Made by a program: the position numbers and the translations under genes. A stretch of DNA of 64,000 bases from Balneolaceae bacterium. Lineage in GTDB: Bacteria > Bacteroidota > Rhodothermia > Balneolales > Balneolaceae. Of this stretch, positions 55,393 through 62,466 are shown piece by piece; within the stretch, counting starts at the first letter, position 1; each line of letters starts with the position of its first letter. Location: contig CP051242.1 in assembly GCA_017795005.1 (NCBI GenBank), positions 2,070,976 through 2,134,975 of the forward strand, read 5' to 3'. The notes beneath the pieces were generated by a model, which saw only the letters and a list, made by a program, of their open reading frames with translations, searched no databases and was not told where the DNA came from.

Positions 55393-55412
55393 GATGATCT
55401 ATTGATTAATAA

Positions 55413-55553
55413 CTGTCCCTCCTTGGGGAGGGACAGAGTTGCGAATTTGAGCAACTCAGGGAGAGGACCGAAAGGCTAAGTTCTTTCTAAACCTTTACCG
55501 TCCTCCCTCTGGTTTCACACAAGTGTGAAATCAGTCTCCCTCCAAAGGGAGAC
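55413..55553. repeat. Dispersed two-armed palindromic element, family A copy 3
   Basis: GTCCCTCCTTGGGGAGGGAC, then GAGTTGCGAATTTGAGCAACTC as two arms GAGTTGC/GCAACTC, then CCGTCCTCCCTCT, arms TTTCACAC/GTGTGAAA, and GTCTCCC...GGGAGAC. The inner stems differ in sequence from copies 1, 2 and 4 but still pair. Lies upstream of copA. Confidence 0.85.
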
Positions 55554-55671
55554 ACAAATTCTGATCTAAAATGAGAAATATAATTTAGTATACACTTACA
55601 GAATTCCCGAAAAGTTGTGTAGGATTTTAGAAATTTTCCGGTATATGTGATTGAGAAAATACATTTCAGAG

Positions 55672-55746
55672 TCATTCTGAGGATACTTCCGAAGAATCTG
55701 CACAATTAGAAAGCTTTGCAGATCCTTCGCTTTCGCTCAGGATGAC
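55672..55746. repeat. 75-bp inverted repeat (AGTCATTCTGAGG type)
   Basis: AGTCATTCTGAGG...CCGAAGAATCTGCA at the left and TGCAGATCCTTCG...CTCAGGATGACTT at the right form an imperfect inverted repeat. Related to the repeat at 52.38-52.60 kb. Three tandem TCATTCG units follow at 55764-55785. With family A copy 3 this accounts for the 396-bp gap between copA and the regulator; no gene is seen. Confidence 0.75.
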
Positions 55747-55788
55747 TTAAAAAAAATATTTTCATTCGTCATTCGTCATTCGTCAATC

Positions 55789-56358
55789 CTACACCTCATC
55801 CAGGGGCTTACGGGAATTGCCCATAAAAGCTCTGAATTGGGAAGGAGAGAGACCTGTTACACTTTTAAACTGATTGGATAAATACTGAGCACTGCTATAT
55901 CCTAATTCCCATGCAATTTCGCTGATGGTCTTTTCGCCATATACCAGTAATTCTTTAACTCGTTCAATACGTTGCTGGATTGCATACTTTTCAATAGTTC
56001 GACCTTCTACCTCAGAAAACAAACTGCTTAGCGAGGAGTAGCTTTTCCCTAATTCCTTTTCCAGATACTCAGAGAGATTCAGGTTTTTATCTTCTGACCT
56101 GTTGGATCGGATTAACTGAATTACTTTTGTTTTAATAGCACTTATAACTTTAGAACTTGTATCATCAATAAGTTCGAATCCTTCTTTGTTCAATACAGAG
56201 CTAAGAGCATCGAGGTCTATTTCGGTTTCTTTTTTAAAAACTACTTTTCCCAGTTCGATGTTTTTTATGGGATAACCAAGTCCTTCAATTTCTTGTTTTA
56301 CGACTTTGATACACCGTTCACACACCATGTTCTTGATATATATGGAGGTTGTTTTCAT
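55789..56358 (-). CDS. AraC-family regulator with N-terminal HMA (metal-binding) domain
   Basis: 189 residues. The first ~65 form a heavy-metal-associated fold with NMVCERCIKVVKQ (Cys13, Cys16), the CxxC motif of copper chaperones. Residues ~95-180 are the AraC double helix-turn-helix (ISEIAWELGYSSAQYLSNQFK, quoted in part; TGLSPSQFR). A CxxC HMA domain joined to an AraC DNA-binding domain suggests direct Cu(I) sensing. It lies upstream of copA on the same strand and ahead of a divergent TPR protein gene. Copper is inferred from context; other thiophilic metals are possible. Confidence 0.88.
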   Translation of the reverse strand: MKTTSIYIKNMVCERCIKVVKQEIEGLGYPIKNIELGKVVFKKETEIDLDALSSVLNKEGFELIDDTSSKVISAIKTKVIQLIRSNRSEDKNLNLSEYLEKELGKSYSSLSSLFSEVEGRTIEKYAIQQRIERVKELLVYGEKTISEIAWELGYSSAQYLSNQFKSVTGLSPSQFRAFMGNSRKPLDEV

Positions 56359-56442
56359 TATTTAAAAAGTAGAATAAACAATCAGTTTGTATGTGCTTAA
56401 CAATTGATTTAGCTTCTCAATCATTTCAACCAAGTTAACGTA

Positions 56443-58023
56443 ATGTATCGATTGTTATCTACTGCTTTTCTTCTTTTGATTAGTTATTCATTAACTGCTC
56501 AGGAAGTGAGTTATCCTCCCGAATTCTCTGACCCTTTTCCATTATTTGAAAAAGCGTTAGGTGATTTTGAACGCCCGATCTCTTCTGAGAATGAAACTGC
56601 TCAGGCTTATTTCAACCAGGGATTTCAAATGATGTATGCCTTTACAAAAGAAGATGCTGCGCGTTCATTTATTGAAGCTCAGAAAGCGGATCCCAATTGT
56701 GCGATCTGCTATTGGGGCGAAGCATGGGCATGGGGTTCGTATCTGAATGGCAGAATGAGAACAAATGAAGCTCCAAGAGCATATGCAGCGATTCAAAAGG
56801 CGGTGGAATTATCCAATGATGGTTATGCCAACGAGAATGAACAAGCATTTATAAATGCAATGTCGGTGCGATATGCTGAAGAGTATGATTCAGGTACTCA
56901 GGCTGTTCGTGACACCGCTTATGCAAAAGCAATGAAAGAAGTGGTTGAGATGTATCCGGAAGATCTGGATGCCGGTACTTTTTATGCGGAAGCATTATTC
57001 TTACTCGAACCAAGAAGAGGGTACCGGGATATCAATGATCCGGATGTTCAGAAACTTCATGCTGAGCTTGAAAGGGTATTAGAACTGGATATTACCCATC
57101 CAGGTGCGTGTCATTTGTACATTCATGCTACAGAATCGACGACCGATCCCGGAAAAGCGGAAGCCTGTGCAGAATTTATTGGGACTTCCATTCCCGGAGC
57201 AAGTCATATCAATCATATGCCTTCTCATACCTGGAATGAAATTGGTCGCTGGGGCGATGCCGTTCGTGCTAATATCATGGCATGGCATTCCGATCAGAAA
57301 GCAGCAATAGGCGAAGGCTTTGCTATTTACCCAAGTCACAATTTACATATGCTGCTATTTGCTGCTTCGATGGACGGGCAGAGTGGAGTGGCTACACAAG
57401 GAGGGAGAGATTACACTAAGCTTACAGGCAACAATATGTACGAGGTACTAACTTTGATTCGCTTTGGCAGATTCGATGAAGTGCTTAGTGTAACAGAGCG
57501 TCCAACGCATGATGTTCATGGTGGAATGTGGGATTTTTCTATGGGATATGCCCGATTAAAAGAAGGTGATATTCGCATGGCAGAGAATTACTTAGCCAAA
57601 GTACTTGAAATCGCTGATACCTCGAATGCCAGATTTCGATTTCATCCCGCAGATCGATTATTGGGAACCGTTGGTGGAATTCTGGAAGGAGAGATTCACC
57701 TGACTAAAGGTGATACACTAGCCGCTATCGCCTCTTTTGAACGAGCAGTTATGTGGGATGATTCTCTGGATTACGATGAACCTGAACCATTACCTTTTGC
57801 AGCCCGACACTGGCTGGGAGCAGCTCTGCTCGAATACGGTAATTTTGAAAAAGCAGAAGAAGTCTTCAGAGCTGAACTATTAGACCATCCAAATAATGGC
57901 TGGAGTTATTATGGGTTAATTCAAGCTTTGGAAGGACAAGGAAAACAAGATGAAGAGCTAAATGCTGCCTTCGAAGCCAGCTGGGCCAGATCCGATACCT
58001 GGATTAGGGGGAGTCGGTTTTAA
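56443..58023 (+). CDS. Secreted TPR-repeat protein with conserved His/Cys motifs
   Basis: 526 residues with signal peptide (ends SLTA-Q). Several TPR-like helix pairs (AQAYFNQGFQMMYAFTKEDA, EYGNFEKAEEVFRAELL). Unusual conserved-looking motifs among them: CAICYWGEAW, CHLYIHATE, HINHMPSHTW and YPSHNLHML. The clustered His residues could bind metal. Family members known to me are annotated only as TPR proteins. Divergent from the HMA-AraC regulator gene by 84 bp, so it may be part of the copper response. The 3' end (last ~45 bp) is duplicated downstream. Confidence 0.82.
   Translation: MYRLLSTAFLLLISYSLTAQEVSYPPEFSDPFPLFEKALGDFERPISSENETAQAYFNQGFQMMYAFTKEDAARSFIEAQKADPNCAICYWGEAWAWGSYLNGRMRTNEAPRAYAAIQKAVELSNDGYANENEQAFINAMSVRYAEEYDSGTQAVRDTAYAKAMKEVVEMYPEDLDAGTFYAEALFLLEPRRGYRDINDPDVQKLHAELERVLELDITHPGACHLYIHATESTTDPGKAEACAEFIGTSIPGASHINHMPSHTWNEIGRWGDAVRANIMAWHSDQKAAIGEGFAIYPSHNLHMLLFAASMDGQSGVATQGGRDYTKLTGNNMYEVLTLIRFGRFDEVLSVTERPTHDVHGGMWDFSMGYARLKEGDIRMAENYLAKVLEIADTSNARFRFHPADRLLGTVGGILEGEIHLTKGDTLAAIASFERAVMWDDSLDYDEPEPLPFAARHWLGAALLEYGNFEKAEEVFRAELLDHPNNGWSYYGLIQALEGQGKQDEELNAAFEASWARSDTWIRGSRF
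57978..58022. repeat. Gene-tail duplication, copy 1
   Basis: The last ~45 bp of the TPR gene (CAGCTGGGCCAGATCC through GAGTCGGTTTTA) recur almost unchanged at 58193-58238, 215 bp downstream. Confidence 0.9.
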
Positions 58024-58043
58024 TACTGCTCAAAATTTCTTTT

Positions 58044-58170
58044 ATACAAGAAAGTCCTCCCTTGAGGGAGGTGTCCCGAAGGGACGGAGGGTGTTAGTGG
58101 GGCTCCAGCCTTTACAAACACCCCTCAGAATATCATCTAAAGAATGATATTCATCTCCCCTCAAGGGGAG
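58044..58170. repeat. Dispersed palindromic element (type B) between the two gene-tail copies
   Basis: Hairpins TCCTCCCTTGAGGGAGG, TCCCGAAGGGA, and CTCCCCTCAAGGGGAG, with complementary GGGTGTT/AACACCC arms between. Related in style to family A. It fills the space between the duplicated gene tails. Confidence 0.75.
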
Positions 58171-58192
58171 ACTTAGGTCGTGCTTTCTAATT

Positions 58193-58238
58193 CAGCTGGG
58201 GTCAGATCGGATACTTGGATTAGGGGGAGTCGGTTTTA
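58193..58238. repeat. Gene-tail duplication, copy 2
   Basis: CAGCTGGGGTCAGATCGG through GAGTCGGTTTTAG; differs from copy 1 by one inserted base and a few substitutions. It is not part of any open reading frame here. Confidence 0.9.
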
Positions 58239-58263
58239 GTTAATGTTAATGGGCTTTATAAAT

Positions 58264-58404
58264 GTCTCCCTTTGGAGGGAGACAGAAATTATGCTTGCAT
58301 AATTTCAGAGGGAGGACAGCGGTGACTATGAAAGAACGAGCCATTATTGTCCTCTTCCTGAGCCAAAACAAGTTTTGACTCTGTCCCTCTCCAAAGATGG
58401 ACAG
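58264..58404. repeat. Dispersed two-armed palindromic element, family A copy 4 (inverted orientation)
   Basis: On the plus strand it begins GTCTCCCTTTGGAGGGAGAC, then arms GAAATTATGC/GCATAATTTC, then GAGGGAGGAC; the other arm has GAGCCAAAAC/GTTTTGACTC and ends GTCCCTCTCCAAAGATGGAC. It is copy 1 in reverse orientation. With the type B element and the duplicated tail it explains the whole 403-bp gap 58024-58426; no gene is seen. Confidence 0.85.
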
Positions 58405-58426
58405 TCATTAAATTACTATTTCTATA

Positions 58427-59575
58427 TCAATACAACTCATACTCTAACAACCGGCACTCAATGGTAGAGTTATAAAACTCAATGCGTTGGTTGGTGCGTA
58501 AACCGACTTGTTTGGCTAAGGCAAAGTTTCCCGTAAAAACATATCCCCATTTGCCACTACAATCCTGTTTAAAGAAGTCACCAATGGCGCGGTAGAGTCC
58601 GGAGAGATTTTCGTCTTCACCTAAGCGTTCACCATAAGGTGGATTGAAAATAACGACTCCATCACCATATGGAATTTCGGTATCAATGAATTCACAGACA
58701 TCAAATTCAATAAGGTGATCAACCCCGGCAGTTTTAGCATTTTTCTTGGCTGCTTCTATTGCTTTAGGATCATTATCGGTAGCAAGAATACGGCTATAAT
58801 TCGGGAAATCTTTCAGCGAGTCTTGTTTAAGATCGTTTCTCAGCTCCGTCCATTTTTCCTCATCAAAGCCCAGAATATGTTTAATGCCATAATTAGGTCT
58901 AAGTTGACCTGCAGGACGGTTTAGCGCCATTAGCGCAGCTTCAATGGCAATCGTACCACTACCACACATAGGATTAATGAGATGCTGTCCCGGTTTCCAT
59001 TTACTTGCGAGAACAACTGAAGCAGCCAAAGTTTCCTGCATCGAAGCAGTATGATTATCCACTTTATAGTTTCTTCGGGAAATTGATTCGCCCGAAGTAT
59101 CCAGATATACAGAAGCTTCATCACCTTTCCAGAACAGAAAAACTACTGTTTTAGTCAGATCGGCACCGGAATCGGGTCTTGTACCCCTGGTCATACGAAT
59201 CCGGTCAACAATAGCGTCTTTGACCGTTAAATTCGCAAACTGGTTATTATTTATCGTTTGGTTTCTGATGAACGAAGTAATACTTACATACCCATGCTTA
59301 TCAATAAAATTCTCCCACGCAATTTTTTTTAATCCAGCTGTAAGATCATCCGCATTTTCTGCTCTGAAAGTATCCAGTAGAAAGTGAACCCTGTGAGCAG
59401 TTCGCAATACCAGATTCAGTTTCATACAATCATATAATGATCCCTGAGTTTCAACTCCAGCCGGACGGGTTTTGTTGATTGGAAATCCAAGTTCTTCCAA
59501 TTCTTTTTTGAGATAGGGAGTGATTCCTTTTGGACATGTGATTGAAATAGTAGAAGAGAGGGAAAAATTAGCCAA
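58427..59575 (-). CDS. THUMP-domain 23S rRNA (guanine-N2)-methyltransferase, RlmL N-terminal/YpsC type
   Basis: About 382 residues. THUMP domain (~10-130), then a Rossmann methyltransferase with INPMCGSGTIAIEAALMALN (motif I, 20 residues), LATDNDPKAIEAA and the catalytic motif IFNPPYGERLG (N-P-P-Y), of the COG0116 family. Methylates N2 of a guanine in 23S rRNA. No ATG is available near the conserved start (ISITCPKGITPYLKKEL). I use TTG 59575; TTG 59611 is the alternative. Confidence 0.9.
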   Translation of the reverse strand: MANFSLSSTISITCPKGITPYLKKELEELGFPINKTRPAGVETQGSLYDCMKLNLVLRTAHRVHFLLDTFRAENADDLTAGLKKIAWENFIDKHGYVSITSFIRNQTINNNQFANLTVKDAIVDRIRMTRGTRPDSGADLTKTVVFLFWKGDEASVYLDTSGESISRRNYKVDNHTASMQETLAASVVLASKWKPGQHLINPMCGSGTIAIEAALMALNRPAGQLRPNYGIKHILGFDEEKWTELRNDLKQDSLKDFPNYSRILATDNDPKAIEAAKKNAKTAGVDHLIEFDVCEFIDTEIPYGDGVVIFNPPYGERLGEDENLSGLYRAIGDFFKQDCSGKWGYVFTGNFALAKQVGLRTNQRIEFYNSTIECRLLEYELY

Positions 59576-59613
59576 GAGTGAATAAGTGAGAGTTGAAAGA
59601 TGATGGTACAAAT

Positions 59614-59652
59614 AAAAAAAGGAGCGAGAACTTACCTAAAGCCTCACTCCTC
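59614..59652 (-). terminator. Rho-independent terminator after the FKBP gene
   Basis: On the minus strand GGAGTGAG ... CTCGCTCC forms an 8-bp stem (one G-T pair) followed by seven T, starting 15 bp after the FKBP stop and ending just before the methyltransferase start. Confidence 0.8.
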
Positions 59653-59666
59653 AAAACTTATAGCTA

Positions 59667-60095
59667 TTAAGCTATTTCAACAACTTCGATATCGAACGTG
59701 AGATCTTTACCTGCTAATGGGTGATTAGCATCGATAGTGACATCTTCACCTTCAATTTTGGTTACCTGGCAAGGTACAGGCTGTCCGTTTTCTTGAGTAA
59801 GTTGCAATTGCATACCAACTTCGGGATCAAGATCAGCCGGAAGCTGAGATTTTTGAATGGTTACTTCCATTTGTGGATTGTGCTCGCCATAGGCTTCAGC
59901 ACTAGGAATTTCTGCTTTTGTTGAGTCTCCAACTTTAAGTCCCATTACTGCTTTTTCAAATCCCGGGATCAGTTGACCTGCACCCATGGTAAATTGAAGT
60001 GGATCACGTCCTTCAGAAGAGTCAAAAACTTCTCCGTTTTCTAGGGTTCCAGTGTAATGAACTTTTACGGTATCTCCGTCTTTAATAGTCGACAA
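59667..60095 (-). CDS. FKBP-type peptidyl-prolyl cis-trans isomerase (SlyD-like)
   Basis: 142 residues, cytoplasmic. FKBP core VKVHYTGTLENGEVFDSS, an insert-in-flap region (AYGEHNPQMEVTIQKSQLP, ~68-120) and HPLAGKDLTFDIEVVEI, the SlyD/SlpA pattern. Lacks the His/Cys-rich metal-binding tail of E. coli SlyD. Works as a prolyl isomerase and chaperone. Single gene with its own terminator. Confidence 0.94.
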   Translation of the reverse strand: MSTIKDGDTVKVHYTGTLENGEVFDSSEGRDPLQFTMGAGQLIPGFEKAVMGLKVGDSTKAEIPSAEAYGEHNPQMEVTIQKSQLPADLDPEVGMQLQLTQENGQPVPCQVTKIEGEDVTIDANHPLAGKDLTFDIEVVEIA

Positions 60096-60181
60096 AATGT
60101 TATCCTTTCTTTTAGGAATTATAAATTGATTAGTGCATCAAAGATAAGGAACTTAAGGGAGAGATATTAGCTTGCATTACT

Positions 60182-60607
60182 ATGATGAAATTTACTCCAA
60201 ACCCTCAGGAAGTACTTAAAAAAGCAAAAACAGTTGCTGTGATTGGCTGTTCTCCCGATCCTTATCGCACCAGCAACTATGCGGCAAAATATTTACTCAA
60301 TAAAGGGTATACAGTGGTTCCTGTAAATCCTAATGAGGCTGAGATTCTAGGAGAGAAGTGTTATCCTGATTTAAACTCAATTCCATCTGAAATACAGATC
60401 GATATAGTTAATGTATTCCGGAGAAATATTCATACAAAAGGAGTTGTAGAGGAAGTTGTTGACTGGAAGCAGGAAACCAGCCAAAACCCAGTGATATGGA
60501 CACAATTGGATGTTTCCTCTCCTGAAGCAGAATCATTAGCGGAAAATGCTGCAATCCCTTATATCAGGAACCTTTGTATTATGGTAGAGCTTGATAGAAT
60601 GAATTAA
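60182..60607 (+). CDS. CoA-binding protein (YccU-like)
   Basis: 141 residues with the CoA-binding Rossmann fold: TVAVIGCSPDPYRTSNYAAKYL, YTVVPVNPNEAEILGEKCY (quoted in part), IDIVNVFRR, and IRNLCIMVEL at the end. The cysteine after VIG and near the C-terminus are usual. Physiological role unknown; the fold is that of the succinyl-CoA synthetase alpha N-domain. Divergent from the FKBP gene. Confidence 0.9.
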   Translation: MMKFTPNPQEVLKKAKTVAVIGCSPDPYRTSNYAAKYLLNKGYTVVPVNPNEAEILGEKCYPDLNSIPSEIQIDIVNVFRRNIHTKGVVEEVVDWKQETSQNPVIWTQLDVSSPEAESLAENAAIPYIRNLCIMVELDRMN

Positions 60608-60608
60608 G

Positions 60609-60681
60609 AATTCAAAATTCAAGATTAAAAATTGAATTCACCAGAACCCAATTTTTAATTCTCAATTTATAATTTTGAATT
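60609..60681. repeat. AT-rich palindrome, type C
   Basis: AATTCAAAATTCAAGATTAA / TTAATTCTCAATTTATAATTTTGAATT as the two arms around CACCAGAACC. It lies between the convergent CoA-binding and yajQ genes and could serve as a two-way terminator, although it is one of several dispersed copies. Confidence 0.7.
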
Positions 60682-60684
60682 TCT

Positions 60685-61173
60685 TTACTTCATATTAGTA
60701 AACTGAAGGGGAATGCCCATATCTTTTGATTTCAGATGACGAATTGCAGCTTGTAGATCATCAATCTTCTTTCCGGTAACACGAACCTGATTATCCTGAA
60801 TCTGGGGCTGGACCTTCATCTTCATGTCTTTGATTTCTTTCACAATCTTTTTGGCCGTTTCTCTATCGATACCTTCTTTTAAAGCTACATCCATTTTTAA
60901 ATGCCCTTGAGATGTGCCTTCTTCTTTGCCAAACTCAAGTACTTTTGAATCAATTCCTCTTTTCACAAAGTTCTTAATGAGCATTTCTTTCACAGCCTGC
61001 ATTTTCATGTTTTCGGCTGCAACTAAATGAATCCGGTTTTCATTTTTGTGATAGGTTACTTCGGTATGAAGTCTGCGAAAATCGTAGCGGGTATTAATTT
61101 CTTTCAGGGTATTATTTACTGCGTTATCAACTTCCTGTGCGTTTATTTCATTTACAATATCGAATGAGGCCAT
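60685..61173 (-). CDS. yajQ: YajQ-family nucleotide-binding protein
   Basis: 162 residues; MASFDIVNEINAQEVDNAVN, TRYDFRRLHTEV, VTGKKIDDLQAAI and LQFTNM are the YajQ/UPF0234 signatures. The fold is two ferredoxin-like domains; some homologues bind c-di-GMP and act in transcription, others bind RNA. No evidence which applies here. Confidence 0.95.
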   Translation of the reverse strand: MASFDIVNEINAQEVDNAVNNTLKEINTRYDFRRLHTEVTYHKNENRIHLVAAENMKMQAVKEMLIKNFVKRGIDSKVLEFGKEEGTSQGHLKMDVALKEGIDRETAKKIVKEIKDMKMKVQPQIQDNQVRVTGKKIDDLQAAIRHLKSKDMGIPLQFTNMK

Positions 61174-61190
61174 TTTGGAATTCTGAATTT

Positions 61191-61265
61191 TAAATTATGA
61201 ATTTTGAATTGGGTTAGTTCCATTTGTCAAACCCAATTCAAAATTCAACATTCATAATTTATAAT
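61191..61265. repeat. AT-rich palindrome, type C
   Basis: TAAATTATGAATTTTGAATT-GGGTT and AACCC-AATTCAAAATTCA...ATAATTTA are long complementary arms around 14 nt. The right arm touches the stop codon of the following membrane protein gene. Similar to the element 580 bp upstream. Confidence 0.75.
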
Positions 61266-61942
61266 TATTCTTGCTCAAGTTTCTCTCTCATTTTTTTCGA
61301 AAGTAGGCGCTCTACTTCAAGTTGGTCTTCGGGGGGGATAAGAGTTTTAAATACCCGTACTAAATCATCCTGGGTATATTCAACCTGCAATACTTCTTCG
61401 GTATACCATTCATAGCTCAGTAAATTTTCCCAATCAACAACCGAATCAAGAAGTACTATTCCTTTTGTTTTGAATTCCGGCACCAACCGGAGTGTTATTC
61501 CCCAAACCCCTAAACCTAATAAAGATAACCCTGAAGTTATTCTTATTGGAGTAATTGCCAAATCTGAAAATAGAGATGATCGTTGAATACCAATTAAAAT
61601 TAATACGATGGCAATAATTACCGGAATGTATTCGGATATGAAAGTACGATGGCAGTATAAAATGGAACCGGCATTTACCCGGGTTTTATATTGATCAATT
61701 GCCGCTCCTGCAAAGAATCCAAAAACGGAGGCGTAAACGTTAGCAATTATTGCTCCAGCTAACGTCTCAGAAATAAATTCTATCTTAAAAAGTAAAAGAA
61801 GAATGGAATATAAACTAAGTGCAAATAGCGCAAAAAGAAGAAGCCTTCGAAGGGAAACCTGATACAAATAGAAAAGTCTTTTATACCCAAGGAAAAAGCT
61901 TATAGCTGCAACTACAATATTAGAAATATAAATCCAGAGCAT
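61265..61942 (-). CDS. Membrane protein of unknown function
   Basis: 225 residues. Four or five hydrophobic segments in the first ~150 residues (ISNIVVAAISFFLGY, LLLFALFALSLYSILLLLF, YIPVIIAIVLILIG, SGLSLLGLGVWGITL). A soluble C-terminal ~65 residues is rich in Glu and Trp/Tyr (DWENLLSYEWYTEEV, PPEDQLEVERLLSKK). No family recognised. Divergent from the DUF971 gene with 40 bp between. Confidence 0.75.
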   Translation of the reverse strand: MLWIYISNIVVAAISFFLGYKRLFYLYQVSLRRLLLFALFALSLYSILLLLFKIEFISETLAGAIIANVYASVFGFFAGAAIDQYKTRVNAGSILYCHRTFISEYIPVIIAIVLILIGIQRSSLFSDLAITPIRITSGLSLLGLGVWGITLRLVPEFKTKGIVLLDSVVDWENLLSYEWYTEEVLQVEYTQDDLVRVFKTLIPPEDQLEVERLLSKKMREKLEQE

Positions 61943-61982
61943 TTCTTAATTTGATTCTTTTATACACTAAAGGTAAAAATTC

Positions 61983-62309
61983 ATGGAGCCATCAACCAGT
62001 CCAACAGGAATAGAAGTAAGTAATGAAGAACAGGTTTTAGAGATTTCCTGGTCAGATGGTCATACTTCAGTGTATCCTTTATTCGGACTTCGTAAAAACT
62101 GTCCATGTGTAGCCTGCAGAGGAGGTCATGATAAAATGAACACATTTGAACCTGAGGCTTTTGAAATTGAAAACCCTCCGTTAATGAATATTACTAATAT
62201 TAAACAGGTTGGTAATCACGCTATTCAGATTACCTGGATCGATGGTCATAATGCCGGGATGTACGGCTGGGAGACTTTGAGGAAGTTGGATCCCAGGCTT
62301 TCTCAATAA
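61983..62309 (+). CDS. DUF971 (GBBH-like N-terminal domain) protein
   Basis: 108 residues. The DUF971 pattern is clear: LEISWSDGHTSVYPLFGLRKNCPCVACRGG near residues 25-55 (given here in two pieces: ISWSDGHTSVYPLFGLR and CPCVACRGG), with AIQITWIDGHNAGMYGWETLR at the end. The three cysteines may bind metal; plant/bacterial relatives have been linked to Fe-S assembly, but no role is established here. The 157 bp after it hold no gene that I can see. Confidence 0.92.
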   Translation: MEPSTSPTGIEVSNEEQVLEISWSDGHTSVYPLFGLRKNCPCVACRGGHDKMNTFEPEAFEIENPPLMNITNIKQVGNHAIQITWIDGHNAGMYGWETLRKLDPRLSQ

Positions 62310-62466
62310 TCAATATTCAACAAGGAATATTCATTTGTTAAAAAATTATCAGTTTGGAGGAGCAGTGACTGAGAACTTTCTGGGAACTTTAAATAGCTTG
62401 TGAGATTGCTTACATCCTTACAAAACTAATAGAAAAAACTCATTGCTCGAGTCTCAGTCCTCAAAA

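Noticed and set aside
55764-55785. Three tandem TCATTCG units considered as a CRISPR or a LytTR site
   Set aside because: Period is only 8 bp, no spacers, and the 21-bp phasing and CGA end of the operator repeats are missing.
58024-58426. Small ORF continuing from the duplicated TPR gene tail
   Set aside because: The second tail copy has no start and no upstream coding sequence; the frame is broken by hairpin repeats.
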